A stretch of DNA of 13,079 nucleotides from the NCBI GenBank assembly GCA_050258095.1, contig JBLMYD010000140.1:1-13079 (forward strand), read 5' to 3'. Positions 7,118 to 13,025 of this stretch are shown here, piece by piece. The position numbers and the translations under genes are program-made. This DNA comes from VRUE01 sp050258095 (GTDB taxonomy: Bacteria; Actinomycetota; Thermoleophilia; Solirubrobacterales; 70-9). The first letter of the stretch is position 1, and every line of letters starts with the position of its first letter. The notes beneath the pieces are model-generated. The model saw nothing but the letters and a program-made list of their open reading frames with translations, was not told the origin of the DNA and did not search any database.

Positions 7118-7882
7118 TCAGCCGACGGTCGCCGCGGCCGCCATCTCGCCGCTGGCCGCCTCGTGCCCTTCGTAGGGCAGGACGGCGAAGTACATCAGCG
7201 ACGGCAGCAGCGTCTCGATGTCGCTGCTTTCCCCGCGGTAGAGGCGCGAGTAGAGCAGCGACTCGATGCCGCCGACGATGCCGGCGGCGGAGATCGCCGA
7301 CGGCGCCGGCCCGTCGTGGAGATCCGCCCGCACCTGGGCGTCGAGGCAGGTGCCGAAGTGGTCGAGCAGCTCGTCGCGGCGCTGCAGGGCCGCCGGCGTC
7401 GCGGCGCGGGAGTCGACGATCAGCGTCGTCGCCGCGTCCGATTCCTCGCCGACGAAGCGCAGCAGCTCTTCCAGGGCGAGCCGCAGCCGCTCGCGCCAGC
7501 TCCCGTCGCACCCCTCTACGGCCCGCTCGAGCCGTTCGCGGAGGCGCTGCGCGGCGGCGTCGAAGGCGGCCAGGAACCCGTCTTCCTTGTTGTCGAAGTG
7601 TTCGTAGAAGGTCGGCCGCGAGACGCCGGCCCGGTCGAGCACGTCCTGGACGTTGAAGTCCCGGTAGCCGAGCTCGGCGCTGGCGCGCATCGTCGCCGCC
7701 AGCAGGCGCTCGCGCTGGACGGCGCGGACGAGGTCGGAGGGGAGCGAGCGGATGCCCGACGGGAAGCGGCCTTCGCCGCCCGCGAGCAGCTCGGCCGCCG
7801 CGCTGACGTCCTCGGCGGGCCAGCTGTCGCCGAAGGCGGCGATGAGCCTGTCCTGACTGAGCTGGATCCTCCCTGAGCGCAT
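7118..7882 (-). CDS. TetR/AcrR-family transcriptional regulator
   Basis: This 254-residue regulator carries a TetR HTH (QRERLLAATMRASAELGYRDFNVQDVLDRAGVSRPTFYEHFDNKEDGFLAAFDAA), preceded by an unusual N-terminal extension of about 50 residues (MRSGRIQLSQDRLIAAFGDSWPAEDVS...) that looks helical. The C-terminal half ends with GIVGGIESLLYSRLYRG and SLMYFAVLPYEG, the same helices as in the plus-strand TetR proteins nearby. ATG 7882 is the first start after an AT-rich control region; the ribosome site is weak. It lies divergent to the TetR gene at 7992. A nested palindrome at 7893-7919, just upstream, is a candidate operator for itself, the divergent gene, or both. The ligand is unknown. Confidence 0.88.
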   Translation of the reverse strand: MRSGRIQLSQDRLIAAFGDSWPAEDVSAAAELLAGGEGRFPSGIRSLPSDLVRAVQRERLLAATMRASAELGYRDFNVQDVLDRAGVSRPTFYEHFDNKEDGFLAAFDAAAQRLRERLERAVEGCDGSWRERLRLALEELLRFVGEESDAATTLIVDSRAATPAALQRRDELLDHFGTCLDAQVRADLHDGPAPSAISAAGIVGGIESLLYSRLYRGESSDIETLLPSLMYFAVLPYEGHEAASGEMAAAATVG

Positions 7883-7892
7883 AAAGAACCTA

Positions 7893-7919
7893 ACCGTTTT
7901 TCTTAGAAACGGAAACGGT
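7893..7919. promoter_or_regulatory. Nested inverted repeat, candidate TetR operator
   Basis: ACCGTTT (7893-7899) pairs with AAACGGT (7913-7919), and CCGTTT (7894-7899) also pairs with AAACGG (7907-7912) 7 bases away. The repeat sits 10 bases upstream of the minus-strand TetR start in the 109-bp divergent intergenic region, in an AT-rich patch. Two overlapping dyads with a shared left half-site suit binding of one or two TetR dimers. Confidence 0.5.
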
Positions 7920-7991
7920 CGGGGCACGGTACCACTCAGACGGACGTGGAGCAAGCTTTTTCGCGCCGCGCGGCTATGCTCGCGCCCCCAT

Positions 7992-8636
7992 ATGTCTCCT
8001 CGCGCGCAACCGGCACGAACGGGGCCGTCCCCGCCCCCGGCCCGCCATCGCCTCCCGGCTGAGTTCGTCGCCTTCCACAAGCGGCGCCGGATCATGGACG
8101 CGATCGCCGAGCTGACGGCCGAGCACGGATACGAGGCGACCAAAATCGGCGACATCGTCAAGCGCGCCGCCGTCGCCCGCAAGACGCTGTACGACAACTT
8201 CGAGGGCAAGGAGGACGTCTTCCTCGCCGCCTTCGACGCGGCCGTCGAGGAGGCTGCCGGTCGCGTCGAAGACGCCTGCGCCGAGGCGGGCGAGGGCTGG
8301 GAAGAGCGCCTGCGCGCGGGCCTCACCGCCTTCCTCGCCTTCGTGGCCGAGGAACCGGCGACGGCCCGCATGTGCATGATCGAGGCGATGTCGGCGACGC
8401 CGGCCTCCAATCGCCGCTACGAGGACGCGCTGCAGCGCTTCGTGGAGATGGCGAAGGCGACCGTCCCCCACTACGACCAGCTTCCCGAGACGATCGAGGA
8501 GACGCTGGTCGGCGGGGTTGCCTGGATCGTCCACCAGAAGCTGCGCCGTCGCGAGGGCGAGGAAGCCATCGGGCTGCTCGACGAGCTCTCCGAGTTCGTC
8601 CTCGCGCCCTACCGCGCCGTCGCCGAAGCGGGGTAG
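7992..8636 (+). CDS. TetR/AcrR-family transcriptional regulator
   Basis: This is a 214-residue regulator. After a Pro/Arg-rich start comes the HTH (RRRIMDAIAELTAEHGYEATKIGDIVKRAAVARKTLYDNFEGKEDVFLAAFDAAVEEA), then the effector domain with ETLVGGVAWIVHQKLRRREG and ELSEFVLAPYRA. Its start at ATG 7992 follows TATGCT (7975-7980), a possible -10 that would leave only a few bases of leader. It is divergent to the 7118-7882 TetR gene and 43 bases upstream of another TetR gene (8680), to which it is clearly related (RLPAEFVAFHKRRR against GLSREFVAENQRER). The arrangement suggests tandem duplication. Targets and ligand cannot be read from the sequence. Confidence 0.9.
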   Translation: MSPRAQPARTGPSPPPARHRLPAEFVAFHKRRRIMDAIAELTAEHGYEATKIGDIVKRAAVARKTLYDNFEGKEDVFLAAFDAAVEEAAGRVEDACAEAGEGWEERLRAGLTAFLAFVAEEPATARMCMIEAMSATPASNRRYEDALQRFVEMAKATVPHYDQLPETIEETLVGGVAWIVHQKLRRREGEEAIGLLDELSEFVLAPYRAVAEAG

Positions 8637-8679
8637 GGAGCGACACGGGCGCGAGCGCGGTGAAAGACTTCAGCTCGCA

Positions 8680-9318
8680 GTGGAACGACTCCCACGCGGC
8701 CGCCACGGCTTGTCACGCGAGTTCGTCGCCGAGAACCAGCGCGAGCGCCTGCTCGCGGCGCTGGCCTACTGCCTCTACGACCGCGGCTACGAAAGGACGA
8801 CCGTGGCGGCGATCGGCAAACGCGCCGCCGTCTCCAAGAGCGACTTCTACAAACACTTCGAGAGCAAGGAGGCGTGCTTCCTGGCCGCCTACGACGACGC
8901 CGTCGAGCGCGTCCGCATCCAGCTGCGCTCCGCCTGCGACGAGCGCAGGCGCTGGGAGATCCGGGTCCTCGATGCGCTCGCCGCGCTGCTCGACTTCCTC
9001 GCCGCCGAGCCGGAGCTGGCGCGGCTGCTGCTGGTCGAGGGGCTGCGGGCGGGCCGCGGCGTCTACGACCGCTACCAGGAAGCCCTGCAGAGCTTCGTCC
9101 CCTACCTGCGCGCCGGCGCGCCGGCGCCGCCGGACGGCGCGCCCCCGCCGCCGGAGAGCGACGAGGCGATCGTCGGCGGGGTCGCTTCGCTGCTCTCGCG
9201 GCGCGCTCTTGCCGGCGAGTTCGAGCGGCTGCCGGAATTCCTGCCGCAGATTGGGGAGTTCGTGCTGACGCCGTACCTCGGCGCGGCCGAGACGCGGCGC
9301 ATAATCTCGGCCAGATGA
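8680..9318 (+). CDS. TetR/AcrR-family transcriptional regulator
   Basis: This is a 212-residue regulator with HTH QRERLLAALAYCLYDRGYERTTVAAIGKRAAVSKSDFYKHFESKEACFLAAYDDAVERV and effector-domain signatures EAIVGGVASLLSRRALAG and QIGEFVLTPYLG. A Pro/Ala-rich linker (AGAPAPPDGAPPPPES) interrupts the effector half and is not seen in its neighbours. GTG 8680 is chosen because it gives an N-terminus matching the paralogue at 7992; TTG 8710 is an alternative, and the frame is open further upstream. Its TGA overlaps the ATG of the dCTP deaminase (ATGA), so the two may be co-translated and this TetR may regulate dCTP deaminase, which is inference from coupling only. Confidence 0.85.
   Translation: MERLPRGRHGLSREFVAENQRERLLAALAYCLYDRGYERTTVAAIGKRAAVSKSDFYKHFESKEACFLAAYDDAVERVRIQLRSACDERRRWEIRVLDALAALLDFLAAEPELARLLLVEGLRAGRGVYDRYQEALQSFVPYLRAGAPAPPDGAPPPPESDEAIVGGVASLLSRRALAGEFERLPEFLPQIGEFVLTPYLGAAETRRIISAR
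9302..9307 (+). promoter_or_regulatory. Candidate -10 box for a leaderless dcd transcript
   Basis: TAATCT (within CATAATCT) lies in the last codons of the TetR gene and ends 7 bases before the ATG at 9315. This could give dcd a transcript independent of the TetR gene, starting at or next to the ATG. Confidence 0.35.
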
Positions 9319-10487
9319 GCGATGTCGGCACAGCGCCGCTGGAGGCGGGAGCGGACGCGCCCACGGCCGCCGCCGGGGTGCTGCCCTCGCAGGCCCTGGC
9401 CGCGGCGATCGAGGCCGAATGGGTCAGCTCCGGCGACTACCGGATCAGGCCGGAGGCGATCCAGCCCGCCAGCATCGACCTCCGCCTCGGCGACTTCGCC
9501 TGGGCGCTGCGCTGCAGCTTCCTGCCCGACGTCGACTCGACCGTCGAGGAGAAGATCGGCGATCTCGCCTTCCAGCGCGTCGACCTGCGCGACGGGGCGG
9601 TGTTGGAGCGCGACCGTCCCTACCTTGTGCCGCTGCTCGAGGAGCTCGACCTGCCCGACGACGTTCGCGGCAAGGCGAACCCGAAGAGCTCGACCGGGCG
9701 CCTCGACGTCTTCACCCGCGTCCTCACCGACCGCCAGCACCGCTTCGACGAGATCCGCCCCGGCTACCGCGGGCGGCTCTACCTCGAGGTCGTGCCGCGC
9801 TCGTTCGCGATCCAGGTGCAGACCGGACTCTCGCTCAACCAGCTGCGCCTGGCGCGCGGCGACGTGCGTCTCGGCGACGAGGAGATCCGCCGCCTACAGG
9901 CCGAGTTCCCGCTGCTCTACCTCGACTCGCACGCCCTGCGCGAGTCGGAGCTGGCGCTCGGCGACGGACTCTTCCTCAGCGTCGATCTCTCCGGGCCGAG
10001 CGACCGGATCGTCGGCTACCGGGCGAAGAAGAACAGCCTGCCGATCGACCTCTCCCGCATCCGCGCCTACCGCTGGACCGACTACTGGGACCCGGTCTAC
10101 CCCGAGGCCGGCGGGCGGATCGTGCTCGAGCCGGAGATCTTCTACCTGCTGCTCTCGGCCGAGGGCGTCTGCATCCCGCCGCAGATCGCCGCCGAGATGA
10201 TGGCCTACGACCCGACCGCGGGCGAGCTGCGCACCCACTACGCGGGCTTCTTCGACCCCGGCTTCGGCTACGACCCGAGCGGCGACCGCCACGGCAGCCG
10301 GGCGGCGCTCGAGGTGCGGGCCCGCGACGTCTCCTTCATGGTCGAGCACCGCCAGCCGGTCTGCAAGCTGGCCCTGGAGCGGACCAGCGCGCCGGCCGAG
10401 CGTCTCTACGGCGCCGATCTGGGGTCGAACTACCAGGGGCAGGTGACGATGCTCAGTAAGCATTTCGAGGAGTCGGGAGGGTCCTGA
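9315..10487 (+). CDS. dcd: 2'-deoxycytidine 5'-triphosphate deaminase, long two-module form
   Basis: This 390-residue enzyme deaminates dCTP towards dUTP, feeding dTTP synthesis in the cytosol. It is the long form (DCD N-terminal family, PF06559, as I recall), about twice the length of E. coli Dcd, with two dUTPase-like folds. The N-terminal module shows IQPASIDLRLGD and NPKSSTGRLDVFTRV, then RPGYRGRLYLEVVPRSFAIQV. The C-terminal module shows PEIFYLLLSAEGVCIPPQIAAEM, THYAGFFDPGFGY, SRAALEVRARDVSFMVEHRQPVCKLALER and a final GSNYQGQ. Catalytic residues in the second module probably include the Glu of ALEVRA, by analogy. The start ATG 9315 overlaps the TetR stop. The last codons (SGGS) and stop lie inside the left arm of the hairpin at 10475-10554. 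Confidence 0.9.
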   Translation: MSDVGTAPLEAGADAPTAAAGVLPSQALAAAIEAEWVSSGDYRIRPEAIQPASIDLRLGDFAWALRCSFLPDVDSTVEEKIGDLAFQRVDLRDGAVLERDRPYLVPLLEELDLPDDVRGKANPKSSTGRLDVFTRVLTDRQHRFDEIRPGYRGRLYLEVVPRSFAIQVQTGLSLNQLRLARGDVRLGDEEIRRLQAEFPLLYLDSHALRESELALGDGLFLSVDLSGPSDRIVGYRAKKNSLPIDLSRIRAYRWTDYWDPVYPEAGGRIVLEPEIFYLLLSAEGVCIPPQIAAEMMAYDPTAGELRTHYAGFFDPGFGYDPSGDRHGSRAALEVRARDVSFMVEHRQPVCKLALERTSAPAERLYGADLGSNYQGQVTMLSKHFEESGGS

Positions 10488-10554
10488 CCCCTGTCTCGAA
10501 ACGCGCGGCAGGAGCCGCGCTTGAGTGTTTCGAGACAGGGGTCAGGACCCTCCC
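10475..10554. repeat. 80-bp palindromic element, 28-bp perfect arms plus inner stem
   Basis: Bases 10475-10502 are the exact reverse complement of 10527-10554 (the arm begins GGGAGGGTCCTGACCCCTG). Inside, GCGCGGC (10503-10509) pairs with GCCGCGC (10514-10520) around the loop AGGA, and TTGAGT (10521-10526) is left as a bulge. The dcd stop codon (10485-10487) is in the left arm. It may act as a strong RNA stem at the 3' end of dcd, but its length, perfection and bulged core look more like a REP/MITE-type element. No T tract follows. Confidence 0.85.
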
Positions 10555-10570
10555 TCCCTCTGAGCTGGAA

Positions 10571-10583
10571 GGGGCTGCGCCCC
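10571..10583. other. Small GC hairpin in the dcd-ytoQ spacer
   Basis: GGGGC (10571-10575) pairs with GCCCC (10579-10583) with a TGC loop. Together with the larger element before it and the dyad after it, this accounts for most visible structure in the 190-bp non-coding spacer 10488-10677. A role in termination is possible but there is no T tract. Confidence 0.35.
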
Positions 10584-10628
10584 CTCTCTCCCGCCGAAGC
10601 TTGGGGCAGGACGGCGAGTGGAACATTG

Positions 10629-10646
10629 ACCCCCATATACGGGGGT
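10629..10646. promoter_or_regulatory. C5-N6-G5 dyad, candidate operator before ytoQ
   Basis: ACCCCC (10629-10634), ATATAC, GGGGGT (10641-10646) is a perfect 6-bp-arm inverted repeat with an AT-rich centre. A C-run/G-run dyad with this spacing resembles operators of the CsoR/RcnR/FrmR repressor family. Its right arm sits where a -35 element would lie for the TAGGAT box at 10664. No CsoR-family gene or metal gene is in the window, so the regulator is unknown. Confidence 0.4.
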
Positions 10647-10663
10647 AAAAGGTTCAGTCGCTT

Positions 10664-10669
10664 TAGGAT
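10664..10669 (+). promoter_or_regulatory. Candidate -10 box for a leaderless ytoQ transcript
   Basis: TAGGAT ends 8 bases before ATG 10678. No Shine-Dalgarno sequence is visible before the ATG, consistent with a transcript that starts at or next to the start codon. Confidence 0.4.
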
Positions 10670-10677
10670 GGGCAGCT

Positions 10678-11145
10678 ATGGCGGAGCGGACGTGGACCGT
10701 TTACCTCTCGGGGGAGATTCACTCGGACTGGCGGGAGCGGATCGAGGCGGGGGTGCAGGCGGCCGGGTTGCCCGTGGAGTTTTCGGCGCCGGTCACCGAC
10801 CACGCAGCGTCGGACGACGCGGGGACCGGGACGCTGGGCGAGGAGTCGGCGCCCTTCTGGCGCGACCACATGGGCGCCGGCGTCAACGCGGTCCGCACCC
10901 AGACGCTGATCCGCGCCGCCGACGTGGTCGTCGTCCGCTTCGGCGACAAATACCGTCAGTGGAACGCCGCCTTCGACGCCGGCTACGCTGCTGCCCTCGG
11001 CAAGCCGATCGTCACCCTGCACGACACCGATCTCGACCACGCCCTCAAGGAGGTCGACCGCGCCGCCCAGGCGACGGCGCGCACCTCTGAGCAGGTGGTT
11101 GACGTGCTGCGCTACGTAATTCGGGGCGAGCTACCCAGCCGCTGA
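10678..11145 (+). CDS. ytoQ: YtoQ family protein (nucleoside 2-deoxyribosyltransferase-like)
   Basis: This 155-residue protein matches YtoQ throughout: TVYLSGEIHSDWRERI, LPVEFSAPVTDHAASDDAG, APFWRDHMGAGVNAVRTQTLI, DVVVVRFGDKYRQWNAAFDAGYAAALGKPIVTLHD. The family shares the fold of nucleoside 2-deoxyribosyltransferases, cytosolic enzymes that cleave or exchange the base of deoxynucleosides, but I know of no firm biochemical assignment for YtoQ itself. The length is that of the family and the ATG is well placed. It follows dcd after a 190-bp spacer holding an operator-like dyad and its own candidate promoter, so it is probably transcribed separately although both genes touch deoxynucleotide metabolism. 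Confidence 0.9.
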   Translation: MAERTWTVYLSGEIHSDWRERIEAGVQAAGLPVEFSAPVTDHAASDDAGTGTLGEESAPFWRDHMGAGVNAVRTQTLIRAADVVVVRFGDKYRQWNAAFDAGYAAALGKPIVTLHDTDLDHALKEVDRAAQATARTSEQVVDVLRYVIRGELPSR

Positions 11146-11210
11146 CGAAAAGGGGGAGAGAGTCCGTAGCCCAGGCCTTATTAGGAGCATGGAGGCCGCA
11201 GTCGAAATGC

Positions 11211-11216
11211 TACATT
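11211..11216 (+). promoter_or_regulatory. Extended -10 box (TGC-TACATT) for the toxin-antitoxin operon
   Basis: TACATT is preceded by TGC, giving an extended -10, and ends 8 bases before ATG 11225, the leaderless spacing. This supports 11225 rather than the upstream in-frame ATGs at 11189 and 11207 as the antitoxin start. A GGAG at 11217-11220 could act instead as a close ribosome site. Confidence 0.5.
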
Positions 11217-11224
11217 GGAGCCCT

Positions 11225-11557
11225 ATGGCTACGGATGTCCCCCAGCGGGAATTGAGGAACCGGACGGCGGACCTGCTGCGCCGAGTCGAGGCGGGGGAGC
11301 GGTTGCGGATCACGGTGCACGGGCACCCGGTCGCCGAACTGGTGCCGCTTGAGGAGGGGGTTCCGCGCCGGACTTTTGTGCCTCTCAAGGAGATGGAAGA
11401 GGGCTTGCGGGGCATGATGAGCGCCGAGGAGGCCCAGGAGTGGATCGATGAAATCCATCGCGACCGGCGCGAAGGATCCCCGGTCGAGGATCCGTTCGAG
11501 AAGTACGAGCGGCTTGAGGCGGAAGGGCGGATCGGGCCGCCGGACGACGAAGCGTGA
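11225..11557 (+). CDS. Phd/YefM-type antitoxin of a Phd-VapC pair
   Basis: This 110-residue protein has the Phd/YefM N-terminal DNA-binding and dimerisation domain (VPQRELRNRTADLLRRVEAGERLRITVHGHPVAELVPLEEG). A C-terminal part of about 60 acidic, probably flexible residues (SAEEAQEWIDEIHRDRREGSPVEDPFEKYERLEAEGRIG) would neutralise the toxin. It is expected to bind VapC and repress its own promoter. The tail is longer than in many Phd antitoxins but usual for actinobacterial phd-vapC pairs. Its stop overlaps the toxin start (GTGA), the usual coupling that makes antitoxin first. Confidence 0.9.
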   Translation: MATDVPQRELRNRTADLLRRVEAGERLRITVHGHPVAELVPLEEGVPRRTFVPLKEMEEGLRGMMSAEEAQEWIDEIHRDRREGSPVEDPFEKYERLEAEGRIGPPDDEA

Positions 11558-11940
11558 AGCGGGCTCTTCTCGACACCTCCGTCGTCATTGGCCTCGTGCA
11601 CGAGTGGCTTGAGTTCACTGACCCACCAGACGTCGTTGCCATCTCGGTCGTGACGTTGTGCGAGTTGCACTACGGGGTTCTCGCTGCAACTGACGCCAAG
11701 CGACCGTTGCGACTGAGGACTCTGGACTGGGTTCGGCACAACTGCGACGTGCTGTCCGCCGGCGACGACGTCGCTCCCCGTTATGGACAGTTGATGGCCG
11801 AGGCTAAGCGAGCGACCGGCGCGAAGCCCGATGCCAGAGACGCGCTGATCGCCGCGACGGCGATGGCGCGGCACATTCCGGTCCTCACGCGGGACAAGGA
11901 CTTCAAGGCCTTCAAAGGCGTCGAGGTCATCCTGGTCTAA
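11554..11940 (+). CDS. vapC: VapC family PIN-domain toxin (ribonuclease)
   Basis: This 128-residue PIN-domain protein keeps all acidic positions: D7 (LLDTSVVIGL), E37 (VTLCELHYGV), D96 (DARDALIAATA), and D114/D116 (LTRDKDFKAF). VapC toxins are Mg-dependent endoribonucleases that cut tRNA or rRNA sites and stall translation when the antitoxin is lost; the target here is unknown. The start is GTG 11554, overlapping the antitoxin stop; there is no separate ribosome site, consistent with coupled translation. All catalytic residues are intact, so the toxin looks functional. The radical SAM gene begins 29 bases after its stop, with an SOS box between them. Confidence 0.93.
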   Translation: MKRALLDTSVVIGLVHEWLEFTDPPDVVAISVVTLCELHYGVLAATDAKRPLRLRTLDWVRHNCDVLSAGDDVAPRYGQLMAEAKRATGAKPDARDALIAATAMARHIPVLTRDKDFKAFKGVEVILV

Positions 11941-11948
11941 CGCCGCTT

Positions 11949-11974
11949 CGCATGCGAACATATGTTCGCATGCG
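11949..11974. promoter_or_regulatory. Perfect LexA (SOS) box within a 26-bp palindrome
   Basis: CGAACATATGTTCG (11955-11968) matches exactly the Gram-positive/actinobacterial LexA consensus CGAAC-N4-GTTCG. The palindrome extends perfectly outward to 26 bp (11949-11974), well beyond what LexA needs. It lies between the vapC stop and ATG 11970 of the radical SAM gene, covering the initiation region, so LexA binding would block that gene until DNA damage. Confidence 0.85.
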
Positions 11975-13025
11975 GTGGGACGAGCAACGGGTTGAGAGGG
12001 AGGCTGAGGGCAGGCTGTTCGGCCTAGCCGAGGAAGCGGTCGTGCGTACCTTCGACGTGCCGGAGGCGATGGGCATCAACTTCCACGAGGTGCGGGCGCG
12101 CTCGGCGCTGAACCGCGTGCCCGGCGGGCGCTACGGGTTCGGCTGGACGATCAATCCTTACCGGGGATGCGGCCATGCCTGCGTCTACTGCTTCGCCCGC
12201 CGTACGCACAAATACCTCGACCTGGACGCGGGGCGGGACTTCGAGCGCGAGATCGTCGTCAAGGTCAACGTGCCCGAGCTGCTGCGGGCCGAGCTGGCCC
12301 GGTCGACCTGGAAGCGGGAGCTGGTCGCGCTGGGGACCAACACCGACCCCTACCAGTGGGTCGAGAGCCGCTACCGGATGATGCCCGAGATCCTCGCCGC
12401 GCTGGAGGAGGCCGACACGCCGGTCTCGGTGCTGACCAAGTCGCCGCTCGTCATCCGCGACGTCGAGATCTTCGCGCGGATGGCGGAGCGCCTGCCGGTC
12501 TCGGTCAACCTCTCGGTGCCGACCCTCGACGAGGAGGCCTGGCGGGCGACCGAGCCGCACACGCCGAGCCCCGCGGCCCGGCTCGACGCCGTCGCCGAGC
12601 TGCGTCGCCGCGGCATCGACTCAGGTGTCCTGATCGCCCCGCTGATGCCCGGCATCAACGACGACCCCGCCCAGGTCCAGCCGATCGTCGACCGCGCCCG
12701 CGAAGCCGGCGCCTCCTTCCTCGGCGGCGTCGCCCTCCACCTGAGAGATGAGGTGAAGGACGTCTTCTTCGCCTGGCTGCAAGCCAAGCGCCCGGACCTG
12801 CTGTCCCGCTACGAGAAGCTCTACCAGGGCAAGCGTGCCTACCTCGCCCCTTCCGAGAGACAGAAGCTCTCGCGCAAGGTCCGGGGATGGGGAAGGCCGG
12901 GGGGACGGAAGCCTCCTCCCCTGACAAGTCGCGGCCGGAGGGACCGCGACTTTGAGTATCCGTCAGTTGAGGAGGCTTCCGTCCCCCCGGCCAACGCCAA
13001 GCCTGCCCAGGACCCTCTGTTCTGA
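11970..13025 (+). CDS. Rv2578c-type radical SAM protein (SplB-related, COG1533)
   Basis: This 351-residue protein has the radical SAM cluster motif CGHACVYC (C-x3-C-x2-C) in INPYRGCGHACVYCFARRTHKYLD, followed by a TIM-barrel-like region (VALGTNTDPYQWVESRYRMM, VSVLTKSPLVIRDVE, PVSVNLSVPTLDEEAWRATEP, GVLIAPLMPGIND). It would bind a 4Fe-4S cluster and SAM. Relatives include spore photoproduct lyase and Rv2578c, so a damage-related reaction is plausible but unproven. ATG 11970 gives the family-like N-terminus MRWDEQRV and leaves the SOS box outside the coding region; ATG 11952, in frame, would put the box inside. The C-terminus is odd: after LSRKVRGWGR about 33 residues are encoded by the palindromic element at 12895-12992, then the frame resumes with ANAKPAQDPLF. 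Confidence 0.9.
   Translation: MRWDEQRVEREAEGRLFGLAEEAVVRTFDVPEAMGINFHEVRARSALNRVPGGRYGFGWTINPYRGCGHACVYCFARRTHKYLDLDAGRDFEREIVVKVNVPELLRAELARSTWKRELVALGTNTDPYQWVESRYRMMPEILAALEEADTPVSVLTKSPLVIRDVEIFARMAERLPVSVNLSVPTLDEEAWRATEPHTPSPAARLDAVAELRRRGIDSGVLIAPLMPGINDDPAQVQPIVDRAREAGASFLGGVALHLRDEVKDVFFAWLQAKRPDLLSRYEKLYQGKRAYLAPSERQKLSRKVRGWGRPGGRKPPPLTSRGRRDRDFEYPSVEEASVPPANAKPAQDPLF
12895..12992. repeat. 98-bp palindromic element inside the radical SAM coding region
   Basis: Bases 12895-12918 are the exact reverse complement of 12969-12992 (the arm begins GGCCGGGGGGACGGAAGCC). Inside are two more stems: CTGAC (12921-12925) with GTCAG (12962-12966), and AAGTCGCGG (12926-12934) with CCGCGACTT (12944-12952). 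The whole element is translated without a stop as part of the C-terminal tail (GRKPPPLTSRGRRDRDFEYP...). Its ends and GGAGGCTTCCGTC segment match the element at 2336-2402. Confidence 0.88.

Noticed and set aside
7163..7876. 237-residue plus-strand open frame opposite the minus-strand TetR gene
   Set aside because: Antisense to intact TetR HTH and effector motifs, with low-complexity composition.
9315..11145. dcd plus ytoQ as an anti-phage nucleotide-depletion system
   Set aside because: Long-form Dcd and YtoQ are ordinary metabolic families, separated by a 190-bp spacer, with no sensor or effector typical of defence dCTP deaminases.
11949..11974. Palindrome as a terminator for the TA operon
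   Set aside because: It has an exact LexA consensus, no T tract and overlaps the next gene's start, so an operator is the better reading.
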